In this document: positions 43,822-52,053 of the stretch, piece by piece
Layout: each line of letters opens with the position of its first letter
Numbering within the stretch: the stretch's first letter is position 1
DNA from: Bacteriovoracaceae bacterium
Lineage (GTDB): Bacteria > Bdellovibrionota > Bacteriovoracia > Bacteriovoracales > Bacteriovoracaceae
Reading direction: 5' to 3'
Assembly (NCBI GenBank): GCA_025210745.1
Contig: JAOARC010000037.1
Coordinates: forward strand, 62,001-126,000
DNA length: 64,000 nucleotides
Made by a program: the position numbers and the translations under genes
Notes under the pieces: generated by a model
The model's input: the letters and a program-made list of their open reading frames with translations, nothing else
Told to the model about the DNA's origin: nothing
Database searches by the model: none

Positions 43822-44424
43822 TTATAAAGGTAAAGATACTCCTAAAACAAGTGCAGTATAGCTATCTTTTAAATCAAAGTTTGCCTCTACACTTCCAATC
43901 ATATCTCTTAAACTTCCAGAACCTAGCTGAGTTGTAAAACCTGTTGCAAGAGATGTTGAAGTTTCATAAGTTCCTTCATCTGAATTTAAGCCCACTTTAA
44001 CGGGTAAAGATACAAAAGGGAAAGCTTCTTTATTCCAAAACAAAAATCCTTTTGATATCGTTGGAGCAACTCCAAAAGTATTAATTCTATCTCCATCAAA
44101 AGTTAAAGTTTCTGCTAACCCCTTAACGGAAAATCTTGGTTGTCTTCCATAATCAGGAAAAATTTCATAATCAGCACCAACAAATAGCCTGTTTGATCTA
44201 TCTCCATCTGTAATTCCTATACCAGCATCAAAATTAAGTCTTCTATTTAATCTTTGGTAATACTTCGCAGTAATCCCCATTCCAGTACCGTTAGATAAGT
44301 AACTATTAAACTCTGTTGTTACGACTCTATTATTAGTTGAAAATGGATGTGTTGAAAGACCAATTGTACTTGAAAATGAACTCATAGAAACCACTAGGGC
44401 CATCGCTAAAATAATTTTTTTCAT
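43822..44424 (-). CDS. Predicted outer-membrane barrel protein
   Basis: 200 residues with a signal peptide ending near MSSFSS (18). The mature part alternates strands with Gly/aromatic girdles (GITAKYYQRLNRRLNFDAGIG, NRLFVGADYEIFP, RFSVKGLAETLTF) and ends YTALVLGVSLPL; it lacks the usual terminal Phe. Probably an eight- to ten-stranded barrel. It leads a two-gene unit with the HAD phosphatase behind a clear promoter. Function unknown. Confidence 0.65.
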   Translation of the reverse strand: MKKIILAMALVVSMSSFSSTIGLSTHPFSTNNRVVTTEFNSYLSNGTGMGITAKYYQRLNRRLNFDAGIGITDGDRSNRLFVGADYEIFPDYGRQPRFSVKGLAETLTFDGDRINTFGVAPTISKGFLFWNKEAFPFVSLPVKVGLNSDEGTYETSTSLATGFTTQLGSGSLRDMIGSVEANFDLKDSYTALVLGVSLPL

Positions 44425-44471
44425 AACCTACTTCCTTGTCGTTATTTACTATAAAAGTTGTTCTAATAATA

Positions 44472-44500
44472 AGTGTAGAGAAGCAAATGCGTCTCGTCAA
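44472..44500 (-). promoter_or_regulatory. Promoter of the barrel/HAD operon
   Basis: On the minus strand: TTGACG (44495-44500), 17 bases and TACACT (44472-44477). Same hexamers and spacing as the parAB promoter. The spacer contains CGAGACGCA, a 9-mer repeated twice near 59.5 kb. Confidence 0.75.
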
Positions 44501-44599
44501 AAACTTGCTGAAAAAAATGCTTCGCATCAATAGCATCATGTTTTATAATTTCATTGACTTAAAGAAGCAAAATAATTATAAATATTCTACTAATTCTAT

Positions 44600-44676
44600 G
44601 GTGGCTGTAGCTCAGTTGGTAGAGTAGTGGATTGTGATTCCATTTGTCGTGGGTTCGAGCCCCATCAGCCACCCCA
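44600..44676 (+). tRNA. trnH: tRNA-His (GTG anticodon)
   Basis: Cloverleaf read directly: acceptor GTGGCTG (44601-44607) pairs with CAGCCAC (44666-44672); G-1 at 44600 faces C73 at 44673, the identity pair of tRNA-His; anticodon GTG in the loop ATTGTGATT; T arm GTGGGTTCGAGCCCCAT. The CCA end is encoded (44674-44676). An intrinsic terminator follows 11 bases later. Confidence 0.98.
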
Positions 44677-44686
44677 TTTTTAAAAA

Positions 44687-44713
44687 GCCAGATTCGAAAG
44701 ACTGGCTTTTTTT
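44687..44713 (+). terminator. Terminator after tRNA-His
   Basis: GCCAG (44687-44691) pairs with CTGGC (44702-44706), extended by A/T pairs, followed by a run of seven T. Confidence 0.88.
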
Positions 44714-44984
44714 ATTTCTGTTTATTTCACGCTATTTCAAGACATTACAACTTTAAGTTTTCTAAAAAATGACAAATATTTCTAGGTATTTCTGTATATT
44801 TCAAACCAGTGGTTGCATCTGGCTGCATATTTGGCTTCACGTTTGGGTTCCGAAATTATGACTATGTAGGGTGATTGCTTGTTTCAGGAAGGACATTGAG
44901 TAAAGCTTCTAATTTAGATTTTTTGGAGACAGATCACATGTCTGAGTTCATAATTGTAGGAAATTACTTATATAAGGATAAAAT
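44714..44984. other. Gene-free stretch downstream of tRNA-His with decayed coding traces
   Basis: The stretch contains many TATTTC units (44716-44802). On the minus strand there are two short open stretches without start codons, one ending at a TAA near 44752 and one ending near 44862 (...KSKLEALLNVLPET). Their position and direction against a tRNA 3' end would fit the tail of a lost tyrosine integrase, but similarity cannot be confirmed by eye. The right end carries AAGGAT for the lipoprotein gene at 44985. Confidence 0.3.
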
Positions 44985-45890
44985 ATGAAAACTCTATTGC
45001 TTTTAAGTATCGCTATTGCTGTTGTATCTTGTGGATCAACTAAGATCACAAAAAAGAAAGAACTTAAGCCTCTTACTAAAGATGCAAAAGTTGATGTTTA
45101 TATTAAAGAGGCACCTACTTTTAGATATGAAGTTATATGTGAGGCTGAAATAGAATCTAAAGGTAACTTTACATCTACAGATAGAGAGTCTTATGCGTCT
45201 AAAGCCAAAGAAATAGCCAGGGGTTGTGGTGCAAATATTGCTGTAATAAAAAGTTTATCTGGCTTTACATATGGAAGCTCAGCGAATGTAACTGTTCGTA
45301 TAGAAGCTGGTTTAAAGACATCTGAAGAATCTCGCTTTAATGGACGTACTAAAGCTATGAAGCAATTTGTATCTGCAGTAACTGTGGGCAATGTTAAAAA
45401 TACTTCTATCATCCTAAAGAAACTTAAAGTGAATCGTGATAGATCTAAAAGGTCTGAAGTTGATGAAGCTATTCTTGGACAAGTTATGAGAATTTCTGCT
45501 GAAAAAGGAAAGTCTTGTCCTACGAAAACCATGTACTATCTTTATAAGTATTACGGAGTCACAATTGACTACTTTGGTAATCACAAAGGTTCTGGCAGAT
45601 ATGCAACTACAAGCTTTGTTAATACAAATGGAATTTTAAACTGTAAAAGTAGTGCTGTCGCAAAATCATTATCAAAAGTATCTAATAAAGTTGAAGCAAT
45701 AACTGCTATAAATAATTCAATGACAACATATCTAAATAGTGGAGTTAGCTCTACAACGGCTAAAAATAACTATAAGAACATGTATTCAACAATACAAAAA
45801 GCTGTGAATGATGATTGCAATAAAGACAAGCTCGGCTCTCTTTGTTCTGCAAAGTCAAACCTTTCAAAGATATATAAGGCTTGTAGATAA
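44985..45890 (+). CDS. Hypothetical lipoprotein
   Basis: 301 residues with lipobox VVSC (Cys16). The first half contains FRYEVICEAEIESKG and ANIAVIKSLSGFTYG, reminiscent of short lipoproteins with a strand-helix-strand unit that handle RcsF-like or YajQ-like folds, but no family is recognised. The second half is helical and rich in Ser/Asn/Lys with Cys pairs (KSCPTK, CNKDKLGSLCSAKS). AAGGAT precedes the ATG. First gene after the tRNA; outer-membrane anchored by inference. Confidence 0.7.
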   Translation: MKTLLLLSIAIAVVSCGSTKITKKKELKPLTKDAKVDVYIKEAPTFRYEVICEAEIESKGNFTSTDRESYASKAKEIARGCGANIAVIKSLSGFTYGSSANVTVRIEAGLKTSEESRFNGRTKAMKQFVSAVTVGNVKNTSIILKKLKVNRDRSKRSEVDEAILGQVMRISAEKGKSCPTKTMYYLYKYYGVTIDYFGNHKGSGRYATTSFVNTNGILNCKSSAVAKSLSKVSNKVEAITAINNSMTTYLNSGVSSTTAKNNYKNMYSTIQKAVNDDCNKDKLGSLCSAKSNLSKIYKACR

Positions 45891-45899
45891 GTAAAAAGC

Positions 45900-45914
45900 C
45901 ACAGTTTAACTGTG
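45900..45914 (-). terminator. Hairpin between convergent lipoprotein genes
   Basis: CACAGTT (45900-45906) and AACTGTG (45908-45914) form a perfect inverted repeat. On the minus strand it is followed by GGCTTTTT, so it acts mainly for the lipoprotein gene at 45935-46270. Confidence 0.6.
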
Positions 45915-45934
45915 ACCTTACTTACTGTTTATGT

Positions 45935-46270
45935 TTATAGATTTTGAACTTCTTCCAAGAGGCTCTGTAGATTAGACTCTGTTATATAAAACTCCTCTTT
46001 ATCTAACCCATAGCCTCTTTCTGCCTTACAATCAATCCCAGGATATTTATCCATTAATTGAATGATTTTATTTTCACACTCATCGACATCTGAAGTTGAA
46101 TACATTGATCTACATTGTAACGCCATACTGTTGTAATCAGAAACAACATCAAGTCCACAATTTCCACCGACAGATTGGCTATAGAAGTTATCTTCACTAG
46201 TCTCTTCTTTATTTGCTCCACAACTAATAAATAAAAGCATTGGTAGTACACATAATAATAATTTTTTCAC
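45935..46270 (-). CDS. Small hypothetical lipoprotein
   Basis: 111 residues. The start is GTG at 46268-46270, preceded by AAGGAGAGAGAA; an in-frame ATG at 46291 lies upstream of that ribosome site and is rejected. Lipobox FISC. The mature part has four Cys after the lipid Cys (NCGLD, LQCRSM, DECENK, DCKAER), enough for two disulfides, and an acidic helical tail. No family recognised. Confidence 0.7.
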   Translation of the reverse strand: MKKLLLCVLPMLLFISCGANKEETSEDNFYSQSVGGNCGLDVVSDYNSMALQCRSMYSTSDVDECENKIIQLMDKYPGIDCKAERGYGLDKEEFYITESNLQSLLEEVQNL

Positions 46271-46755
46271 TTCTCTCTCCTTTTTGATCACTGTCTAAAA
46301 AGTAATCAACTTAAATCTCTATAAAGTATTGTTTTTATACAAACATATTATTTATTTATAATTTATTAAGCAGGAACTATGCCAAAGTATGGTAGGGCCT
46401 TCACAAAACCTAAAAACCATTCTATATCTAGGACAGTTTGGACAACACGGACAGGTGATTTATTTTTAATGAATATATTATTTAGTGATATTTAATTCTA
46501 TTAAAGGGGGCACGCCCCCTAGCCCCCCACTGGGCTCTAAACCCTATCCCTAAAAATAAAATATTATCTCTAAAGATAATTAACTTTAAAAAAAGAAAAA
46601 TATAAAGAAAATATAATTAATGGATTTTAAACTAAGTCAGATATTAAAAGAACAAATACTAAATGCAATGCAACACTCTACAAGTTCTCAAAAGATTGTT
46701 ACTCTTGAATAAAAATGATTTAATACCTTCAATTGAAATAAGTAAAAGGCTTTTT
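46271..46755. other. 485-bp intergenic stretch
   Basis: Very AT-rich except for a GC-rich palindromic element at 46505-46548. It also holds three GGACA copies spaced nine bases apart (46431, 46440, 46449) and a 30-codon frame from ATG at 46622 (DFKLSQILKEQILNAM...) with no ribosome site. I see no convincing gene. The right end holds AAAAGG for the gene at 46756. Confidence 0.45.
46505..46548. repeat. GC-rich palindromic intergenic element
   Basis: AGGGGGC (46505-46511) and GCCCCCT (46514-46520) form a 7-bp stem with a two-base loop, followed by AGCCCCCCACTGGGCT and AAACCCTATCCC. Its composition contrasts sharply with the surroundings. It resembles dispersed intergenic repeats of many bacteria, but only one copy lies in the window. 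Confidence 0.45.
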
Positions 46756-47169
46756 ATGAAACAACTTTTGATTGTATTATCAACACTACTATTATCTTTT
46801 AATGTAATAGCTAAAATATATATTGATATTGATTTTAAAAATAATGAAAATAATCAAAAAATAGAACTCAAGAAAAAATTTGAAGTCTATCTTAATGAAA
46901 CAAAACATTTAGTTGTTCCAAACTCTAACAAAATGATTAAAATAAAAATTACAAATAGAGGACCTGAATCTATGGAAAACAATCAAAAGTTTGACTCTCA
47001 AATACTAATTGATCTTAAACTGATTGAAAATATTGATGGAGTAAAAAAAGTTATATCTTCACCCAAGGTTATTACCTTAATCGGAAAAGAAGTTATTATA
47101 GAGTCCTTTAAAAATGATAAGTCTAAAAAAGCTACTATGACATTAAAAGTTCTACCAACAAGAATATAA
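46756..47169 (+). CDS. Exported hypothetical protein
   Basis: 137 residues. The start is ATG 46756, after AAAAGG at six bases; the frame is open farther upstream to 46663, but without a ribosome site. Signal peptide KQLLIVLSTLLLSFNVIA, then KIYIDIDFKNNENNQKIELK and strand-rich Lys/Ile/Asn sequence ending MTLKVLPTRI. Composition is extremely A-rich even for this genome. No family recognised. Confidence 0.6.
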   Translation: MKQLLIVLSTLLLSFNVIAKIYIDIDFKNNENNQKIELKKKFEVYLNETKHLVVPNSNKMIKIKITNRGPESMENNQKFDSQILIDLKLIENIDGVKKVISSPKVITLIGKEVIIESFKNDKSKKATMTLKVLPTRI

Positions 47170-47239
47170 AATAAATATCTCTTACTAAGATCTCTTTCTT
47201 TTAACTTTGATAGTTATAGCAATATTGACCAATCTAAAA

Positions 47240-48016
47240 TCACAATAATAACTCCTCCATAAAGTCGACAATTTTTTTAGCCTTCTTATCATCAAGACCA
47301 TCTGCTTGTGGTGAAGCATATTTTCTATTATCGTTGTCATAGTACTCACCTGTATGTTTTTCATGTTCAGCATCTAAAGACAAACTCGTTAGAATATTAA
47401 CTCCAGTACTAATATCATTACCTGATGTACCAAATCCTTCTTTAACCATTTTCGTTGCTAATAAAGAAGCTGGGTTAACTGATATAATAGTTATTCCATC
47501 GTTTTTAAGCTCTTTAGCTAAGTTTCTACTCCACATAGTTATGGCGAGCTTACTTTGAGCATATGCTTCGAAGTCACTCATTTCGACTTTTCCGCTCATA
47601 GCATCAAAATCAACAGATACTTGTGCTGCTGATGATAAATTAATAATTCTTCCTCCTTTTAATATCGGCAATAACTTTTTAGTTAAAATATATGGAGCAA
47701 AAGTATTAACGACATAGCGAGTATCATAACCATCTTTAGTTTTAGTAACAGGGGTTTTAAAAACTCCTGCATTATTGATCAAGACATCAATCTTATTAAC
47801 TTTCTCTAAAATACTTTCAGCCATAGATCTGACCTCTGAAAGATCTGATAAATCAGCTTTAAAATATTCGATTTTTAATTCAGAAGAAACTGTCTTAAGT
47901 TTTTCCTCGTTTCGTCCATGAATAATAATCTCATGGCCTATAGATTTTAACTTTCTTGCCGTTTCTAAACCTATTCCATCTGTTGCACCTGTAATCATAA
48001 TTACTTTATTTTGCAT
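47240..48016 (-). CDS. Short-chain dehydrogenase/reductase
   Basis: About 258 residues. Start at ATG 48014-48016, after GGAGAAG; in-frame ATGs at 48028 and 48052 lie upstream of the ribosome site. Cofactor motif TGATDGIG, ADLSDLSEV (adenine-side Asp), NNAG, catalytic Ser in INLSSAAQ and YxxxK in AYAQSKLA. The basic segment HGRNEEKL after strand 2 suggests NADP(H). Resembles retinol-dehydrogenase-like SDRs in length and C-terminus. Substrate unknown. Confidence 0.9.
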   Translation of the reverse strand: MQNKVIMITGATDGIGLETARKLKSIGHEIIIHGRNEEKLKTVSSELKIEYFKADLSDLSEVRSMAESILEKVNKIDVLINNAGVFKTPVTKTKDGYDTRYVVNTFAPYILTKKLLPILKGGRIINLSSAAQVSVDFDAMSGKVEMSDFEAYAQSKLAITMWSRNLAKELKNDGITIISVNPASLLATKMVKEGFGTSGNDISTGVNILTSLSLDAEHEKHTGEYYDNDNRKYASPQADGLDDKKAKKIVDFMEELLL

Positions 48017-48202
48017 ACACTTCTCCATTAAGACGCAAATCAACTTTATCATTTTCCTGTATGCGCTTCAACTATATGCACGGGAAAAGATAACAATCCA
48101 ACGAGTAAAACTATGTCATAAAACACAAAAACCTGACAAATATCATGTCTTAGATCTCATTTATCAATTAAAAATGAAGATACTTTTTATAAGCGAGACT
48201 TT

Positions 48203-49315
48203 ATGCAAGCAACTCAAGCACTTTTGCAGGATTTCTATACATATCTTTTAAAACAAAGAAAGCAAATGATTGGATATCCTTCAAATCAGAGCTATAACTT
48301 TGAAAATCTATACAAATTTTTTGAATTGAGTATTAATAATATTGGAGACCCCCTTAGTGAAGGCCCTTATAAGCTTAAGGCCCACAAATTTGAAAAAGAA
48401 GTTGTTGAATTCTTAGCTGATTTAGTAGGAGTTGAAGGAGATAACTTTTGGGGATATGTCACCAATGGAGGTACAGAAGGTAATATGTATGGGCTCTATA
48501 TAGCAAGAGAAATATATCCAAATAGTATTGTTTATTATTCTCAAGAAGCTCACTACTCTATTCAAAAGATATTAAAACTATTAAAGATGCCATCAATCGC
48601 TATAAAAACCTACAAAAATGGAGAGATAGATATTGAAGACTTAGAAAGAGCTTTGAGTGTCAATCGAACCAAAACACCAATTATACTAGCAACAATTGGA
48701 ACGACTGTTAAAAGTGGATTTGACAACCTTCCTAAAATTAAAAATTTATTAAAAGATTATGCTTTTACAAATCATTACATTCACTGCGATGCTGCTCTAG
48801 GAGGAATGATTCTCCCTTTTTGTGATGATGCATTTGAAATTGGCTTAAAGAGCGGTGTTCACTCTATAAGCGTATCTGGGCATAAAATGTTTGGCTCCCC
48901 AATGCCTTGTGGAATTGTTTTAGCCCGTAAAGACTACGTAGATAAAATTGCTAGTAGTGTTGAATATATAGGAGCACTAGATACAACTTTAAGTGGGTCT
49001 AGAAATGGACACACAACTCTTCTCTTATGGTATGCTATTCAAAAAAATCAATATGAAGGTTATAAAAAAATTGTTGAAAAATGCCTGAAAAATGCGCAAT
49101 TTGCAGTACAAGAATTTAATAAAATAGGCATAAAAGCTTGGAGAAATAAGTTTTCAAATACTGTCGTAATTCCAAAACCTTCTAGAGCTCTACTTGAAAA
49201 ATGGCAATTGGCACATGAGGGTAAAATTGCTCACATTATAACAATGCCGCATATAGATCAATCAGATATAAGTAAATTTATATCTGATTATGCTAAAGAT
49301 ATATCTACTTCATAA
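48203..49315 (+). CDS. hdc: Pyridoxal-dependent histidine decarboxylase
   Basis: 370 residues of the group II PLP decarboxylase family, very close in block order to the Gram-negative histidine decarboxylase: QMIGYPSNQSYNFENL, SINNIGDPLSEGP, FWGYVTNGGTEGNMYGLYIARE, YYSQEAHYSIQKILKLL, LATIGTTVKSGFDNL, YIHCDAALGGMILPF and the PLP Lys in SVSGHKMFGSPMPCG, then SGSRNGHTTLLLW. Converts histidine to histamine. No histidine/histamine antiporter lies beside it, so an acid-resistance role is not supported here; secondary metabolism or signalling is open. TATAAG lies nine bases before the ATG; no Shine-Dalgarno. Confidence 0.9.
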   Translation: MQATQALLQDFYTYLLKQRKQMIGYPSNQSYNFENLYKFFELSINNIGDPLSEGPYKLKAHKFEKEVVEFLADLVGVEGDNFWGYVTNGGTEGNMYGLYIAREIYPNSIVYYSQEAHYSIQKILKLLKMPSIAIKTYKNGEIDIEDLERALSVNRTKTPIILATIGTTVKSGFDNLPKIKNLLKDYAFTNHYIHCDAALGGMILPFCDDAFEIGLKSGVHSISVSGHKMFGSPMPCGIVLARKDYVDKIASSVEYIGALDTTLSGSRNGHTTLLLWYAIQKNQYEGYKKIVEKCLKNAQFAVQEFNKIGIKAWRNKFSNTVVIPKPSRALLEKWQLAHEGKIAHIITMPHIDQSDISKFISDYAKDISTS

Positions 49316-49409
49316 ACCCTTGAGTTTTCTTATCAAATACTAGCTATATTTACCTATACTCTCAAAAAAGTTCATTTGAAATACAATATAGTAATAAAAG
49401 GACTTAAAT

Positions 49410-51002
49410 ATGAGAAAACCATTTTTACTAAGTATTATTCCCATAATACTCACAATATATTTGCTAGGACACTATATTCATGAAAGATATTTTTATATCT
49501 ACTTTATTGCAATACCACTCATACTACTTGGTATTAGAGATATCATACAAAAAAAGCATATCATCCTTAGAAACTACCCTATATTAGGACACTTTAGATA
49601 TTTACTTGAAGAAATACGTCCTGAGATTCAACAATATTTTATTGAGACTTTTGATAATGGAAAACCTTTTTCTAGAGAACAAAGAAGTGTTGTTTATCAA
49701 AGAGCAAAAGGTGCTTTAGATACGGCTGCTTTTGGTACTCAACACGATGTTTATGAAATAGGAAAAGAATGGTTACTTCACTCATTGCAACCTTCAAAAG
49801 AAAACCATGAACAATCTAGAGTTTTAATTGGAGGAAAAGACTGCAAACATCCTTATAGCTGCTCACGCTTTAATATCTCTGCAATGAGCTACGGATCTCT
49901 TTCAAAAAATGCCGTTATGGCATTAAATAAGGGGGCCTCAATGGGGGACTTTTTTCATAATACTGGGGAAGGAGGGATTTCTCCATATCATGAAAAGTAT
50001 AATGCTGACCTTGTTTGGCAAATAGGAACAGGTTACTTTGGTTGCCGTAACAAAGAAGGCAAGTTTGATGCTCAAATGTTTAAGGAAAAAGCATCTAAAG
50101 ATAATGTCAAAATGATTGAATTAAAAGTTTCACAGGGTGCAAAACCAGGACATGGAGGAATGTTACCAGGAGAAAAGGTTACTGCCGAGGTTGCCAAAAT
50201 AAGAGCCGTTGAAATAGGAAAAGACGTTAACTCTCCTCCCGCTCACTCTAGCTTTGATACTCCATTAGGGCTAATTCATTTTATTAAAGAACTAAGAGAA
50301 TTATCAGGTGGTAAACCTGTTGGTTTTAAAATATGTGTAGGTAAAAGAAGAGAGTTCTACGCAATTTGTAAAGCAATGATTGAAACTAAAATATATCCAG
50401 ATTTCATTACTGTTGACGGAAGTGAAGGTGGTACAGGAGCAGCTCCAAGAGAGTTTTCTAATCATATTGGGTCTCCCTTAGCTGATGCCCTAAATTTTGT
50501 TCACAACTCTTTGATTGGCTGTGGCATCAGAGATCAAATTAAAATTATAGCTAGTGGGAAAATTATTGATGGTTTTTCTATGATAAAAAACTTTGCTCTG
50601 GGTGCTGATATTTGCAATAGTGCAAGAGGAATGATGTTTGCCGTAGGATGCATTCAAGCTCTTAGATGTAATAGTAATAATTGTCCTGCAGGTGTTGCAA
50701 CTCAAGACCCAAACTTATATAAACTAGTTGATGTTGAAGATAAATCAAAAAGAGTAGCAAGATTTCACAAAGAAACAGTAAAACAAACCATTCATATGAT
50801 TGCCGCAATGGGACTTAAAGGCATTGATAATATTCACAAAAGTCATATTTTAAGAAGAGTTGATGTTGGTAAAAGCCTTAGCTATGAGCAACTATATCCA
50901 GAAATGAAGCCTATGGCACTTATTGAAGGTAAATGTGAAGACTTTGTAAATGCTAGATGGAAAAGAGCAAGTTCAAGTACTTTTGAAGCTTCTTTACCTT
51001 AA
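49410..51002 (+). CDS. Membrane-anchored FMN-dependent glutamate-synthase-family protein
   Basis: 530 residues. Two N-terminal helices (PFLLSIIPIILTIYLLGHYI and a second at 31-45) precede a Glu_synthase/FMN barrel: ISAMSYGSLSKNAV, NTGEGGISPYH, VSQGAKPGHGGMLPG, VGFKICVGKRREF, DFITVDGSEGGTGAAP, and the [3Fe-4S] Cys set CIQALRCNSNNCPAGVATQ. It matches the glutamate-synthase domain without the glutaminase and NADPH parts. Related proteins are annotated as FMN-binding glutamate synthases, but their real substrate and electron partner are mostly untested. AAAGGA precedes the ATG. Confidence 0.88.
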   Translation: MRKPFLLSIIPIILTIYLLGHYIHERYFYIYFIAIPLILLGIRDIIQKKHIILRNYPILGHFRYLLEEIRPEIQQYFIETFDNGKPFSREQRSVVYQRAKGALDTAAFGTQHDVYEIGKEWLLHSLQPSKENHEQSRVLIGGKDCKHPYSCSRFNISAMSYGSLSKNAVMALNKGASMGDFFHNTGEGGISPYHEKYNADLVWQIGTGYFGCRNKEGKFDAQMFKEKASKDNVKMIELKVSQGAKPGHGGMLPGEKVTAEVAKIRAVEIGKDVNSPPAHSSFDTPLGLIHFIKELRELSGGKPVGFKICVGKRREFYAICKAMIETKIYPDFITVDGSEGGTGAAPREFSNHIGSPLADALNFVHNSLIGCGIRDQIKIIASGKIIDGFSMIKNFALGADICNSARGMMFAVGCIQALRCNSNNCPAGVATQDPNLYKLVDVEDKSKRVARFHKETVKQTIHMIAAMGLKGIDNIHKSHILRRVDVGKSLSYEQLYPEMKPMALIEGKCEDFVNARWKRASSSTFEASLP

Positions 51003-51054
51003 ACCAAGCAATATGATCAACTTTTTCATCATTTTTATTTTCTTTAAAAGTTGA

Positions 51055-51060
51055 TATAAT
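51055..51060 (+). promoter_or_regulatory. -10 box, leaderless type, of the Cys/His-rich gene
   Basis: TATAAT (51055-51060), seven bases, GTG at 51068. No Shine-Dalgarno; the -35 region is weak (TTTTTA). Confidence 0.45.
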
Positions 51061-51067
51061 AATATTT

Positions 51068-51403
51068 GTGAAGTTCATTATTTTTATACTAAATATTTTA
51101 ATTGTCTCTAGTATACTTGCAACAAGTGTAGAAATACATTGCAATTTAAAATTTGAAAATGAATGCCATCATTGTCATGAAAGTGAAAATGACATTCATG
51201 ATAATGAAACAACTAAACAACATGAACACGATAGTAAGTGTCTTGCAAAATGTCCTTGTCATAAAATAAATACAAAACCTAACTTTAAAATAACACAAGC
51301 ATCAAATGATGCTGCTAAACAAACAAGGTATTCTCATCAAATTGGAAAACCAAAAAGTGTTAGCTATATTCTTCTTCGACCTCCTATTTCTTCTGTTAAT
51401 TAA
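51068..51403 (+). CDS. Small exported Cys/His-rich protein
   Basis: 111 residues from a GTG start. Signal peptide KFIIFILNILIVSSILA. The mature N-terminus has a dense metal-ligand region: IHCNLKFENECHHCHESE, DIHDNETTKQHEHDSK, CLAKCPCHK (eleven or so Cys/His in 45 residues). The C-terminal half is ordinary polar sequence ending RPPISSVN. Similar Cys/His-rich leader-like proteins accompany heavy-metal efflux systems. It opens the metal-related segment of the window. Confidence 0.65.
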   Translation: MKFIIFILNILIVSSILATSVEIHCNLKFENECHHCHESENDIHDNETTKQHEHDSKCLAKCPCHKINTKPNFKITQASNDAAKQTRYSHQIGKPKSVSYILLRPPISSVN

Positions 51404-51443
51404 AAGAAAAAAAGATTTTTAACTATTTTAAGGAGAATATATT

Positions 51444-51656
51444 ATGAATTTTATAAAAGTATCATTATTAATTTTATCACTTACAGCATTTACATCATGT
51501 TCGCATTATTCAAAAAAATCATGTTGTAAAAAATCACAAAAAAGCTGTGAATTAAAGAAAAAAAATTGTGATTTAAAAACAAAGTGCAAAAAAGATAAAG
51601 ATTGTTCAAAAAAAGAAAAGAACTGTAAAAGTCGATCTTGCGAAATAAAAAAATAG
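51444..51656 (+). CDS. Cys/Lys-rich metallothionein-like lipoprotein
   Basis: 70 residues. AAGGAG precedes the ATG. Lipobox FTSC (Cys19), then eight further Cys in about 45 residues (KKSCCKKSQKSCEL, KNCDLKTKCKK, DKDCSKKEKNCKSRSCEIKK), nearly all separated by Lys. No aromatic residues after Tyr22. The composition is that of a metallothionein, but with a lipid anchor placing it in the envelope. Family unknown; metal buffering is inference. Confidence 0.68.
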   Translation: MNFIKVSLLILSLTAFTSCSHYSKKSCCKKSQKSCELKKKNCDLKTKCKKDKDCSKKEKNCKSRSCEIKK

Positions 51657-51662
51657 ATCACT

Positions 51663-51682
51663 GGCCCTCTTTGAAGAGGGCC
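51663..51682 (+). terminator. Hairpin after metallothionein-like gene
   Basis: GGCCCTCTT (51663-51671) pairs with AAGAGGGCC (51674-51682), a nine-base stem with a two-base gap. Only a broken T tract follows (TTATACTT). Confidence 0.6.
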
Positions 51683-51699
51683 TTATACTTAATATAAAA

Positions 51700-52053
51700 A
51701 TGAATTTTTTCAAAAATCTTATTATTATTTATCTAGTTCTTATTTTAAGTTTATTAATACAAAGAGACTTTATTCACTCTTCTATTATTAGTGCTGCTCT
51801 ACTTGCTTTTCTAGCAAGCTTTATATTTAAAAATAAAGATATAATAAATTTAATATATACAGTTCTCTTTTGTTCAATGGCACCATTTTTAAAAAATGAT
51901 TTTTTCATGCTTCACTCTTTACTTATTTGCATAATAAGCTACATAAGCTATCAGTTCTTAAAAAACAAGTTTAATGGACATGGCGGAAAACTAGGAACAA
52001 TTGCATGTTTTTCAACAATGACCTACTACCTCTTTATCTCTTATGTTAATTAA
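51700..52053 (+). CDS. Small integral membrane protein A of an overlapping pair
   Basis: 117 residues, four hydrophobic segments (5-22, 27-43, 48-63, 67-85) and the C-terminal motif NGHGGKLGTIACF before a last helix. No signal peptide distinct from the first helix. Overlaps gene B by 11 bp. No family recognised; the Gly-rich turn suggests a transporter half. Confidence 0.6.
   Translation: MNFFKNLIIIYLVLILSLLIQRDFIHSSIISAALLAFLASFIFKNKDIINLIYTVLFCSMAPFLKNDFFMLHSLLICIISYISYQFLKNKFNGHGGKLGTIACFSTMTYYLFISYVN

Noticed and set aside
46431..46453. Three GGACA copies at nine-base spacing
   Set aside because: Too short and few to call a CRISPR or iteron array.
46622..46714. 30-codon frame starting DFKLSQILKEQ
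   Set aside because: No Shine-Dalgarno, no -10 at leaderless distance, no similarity recognised.
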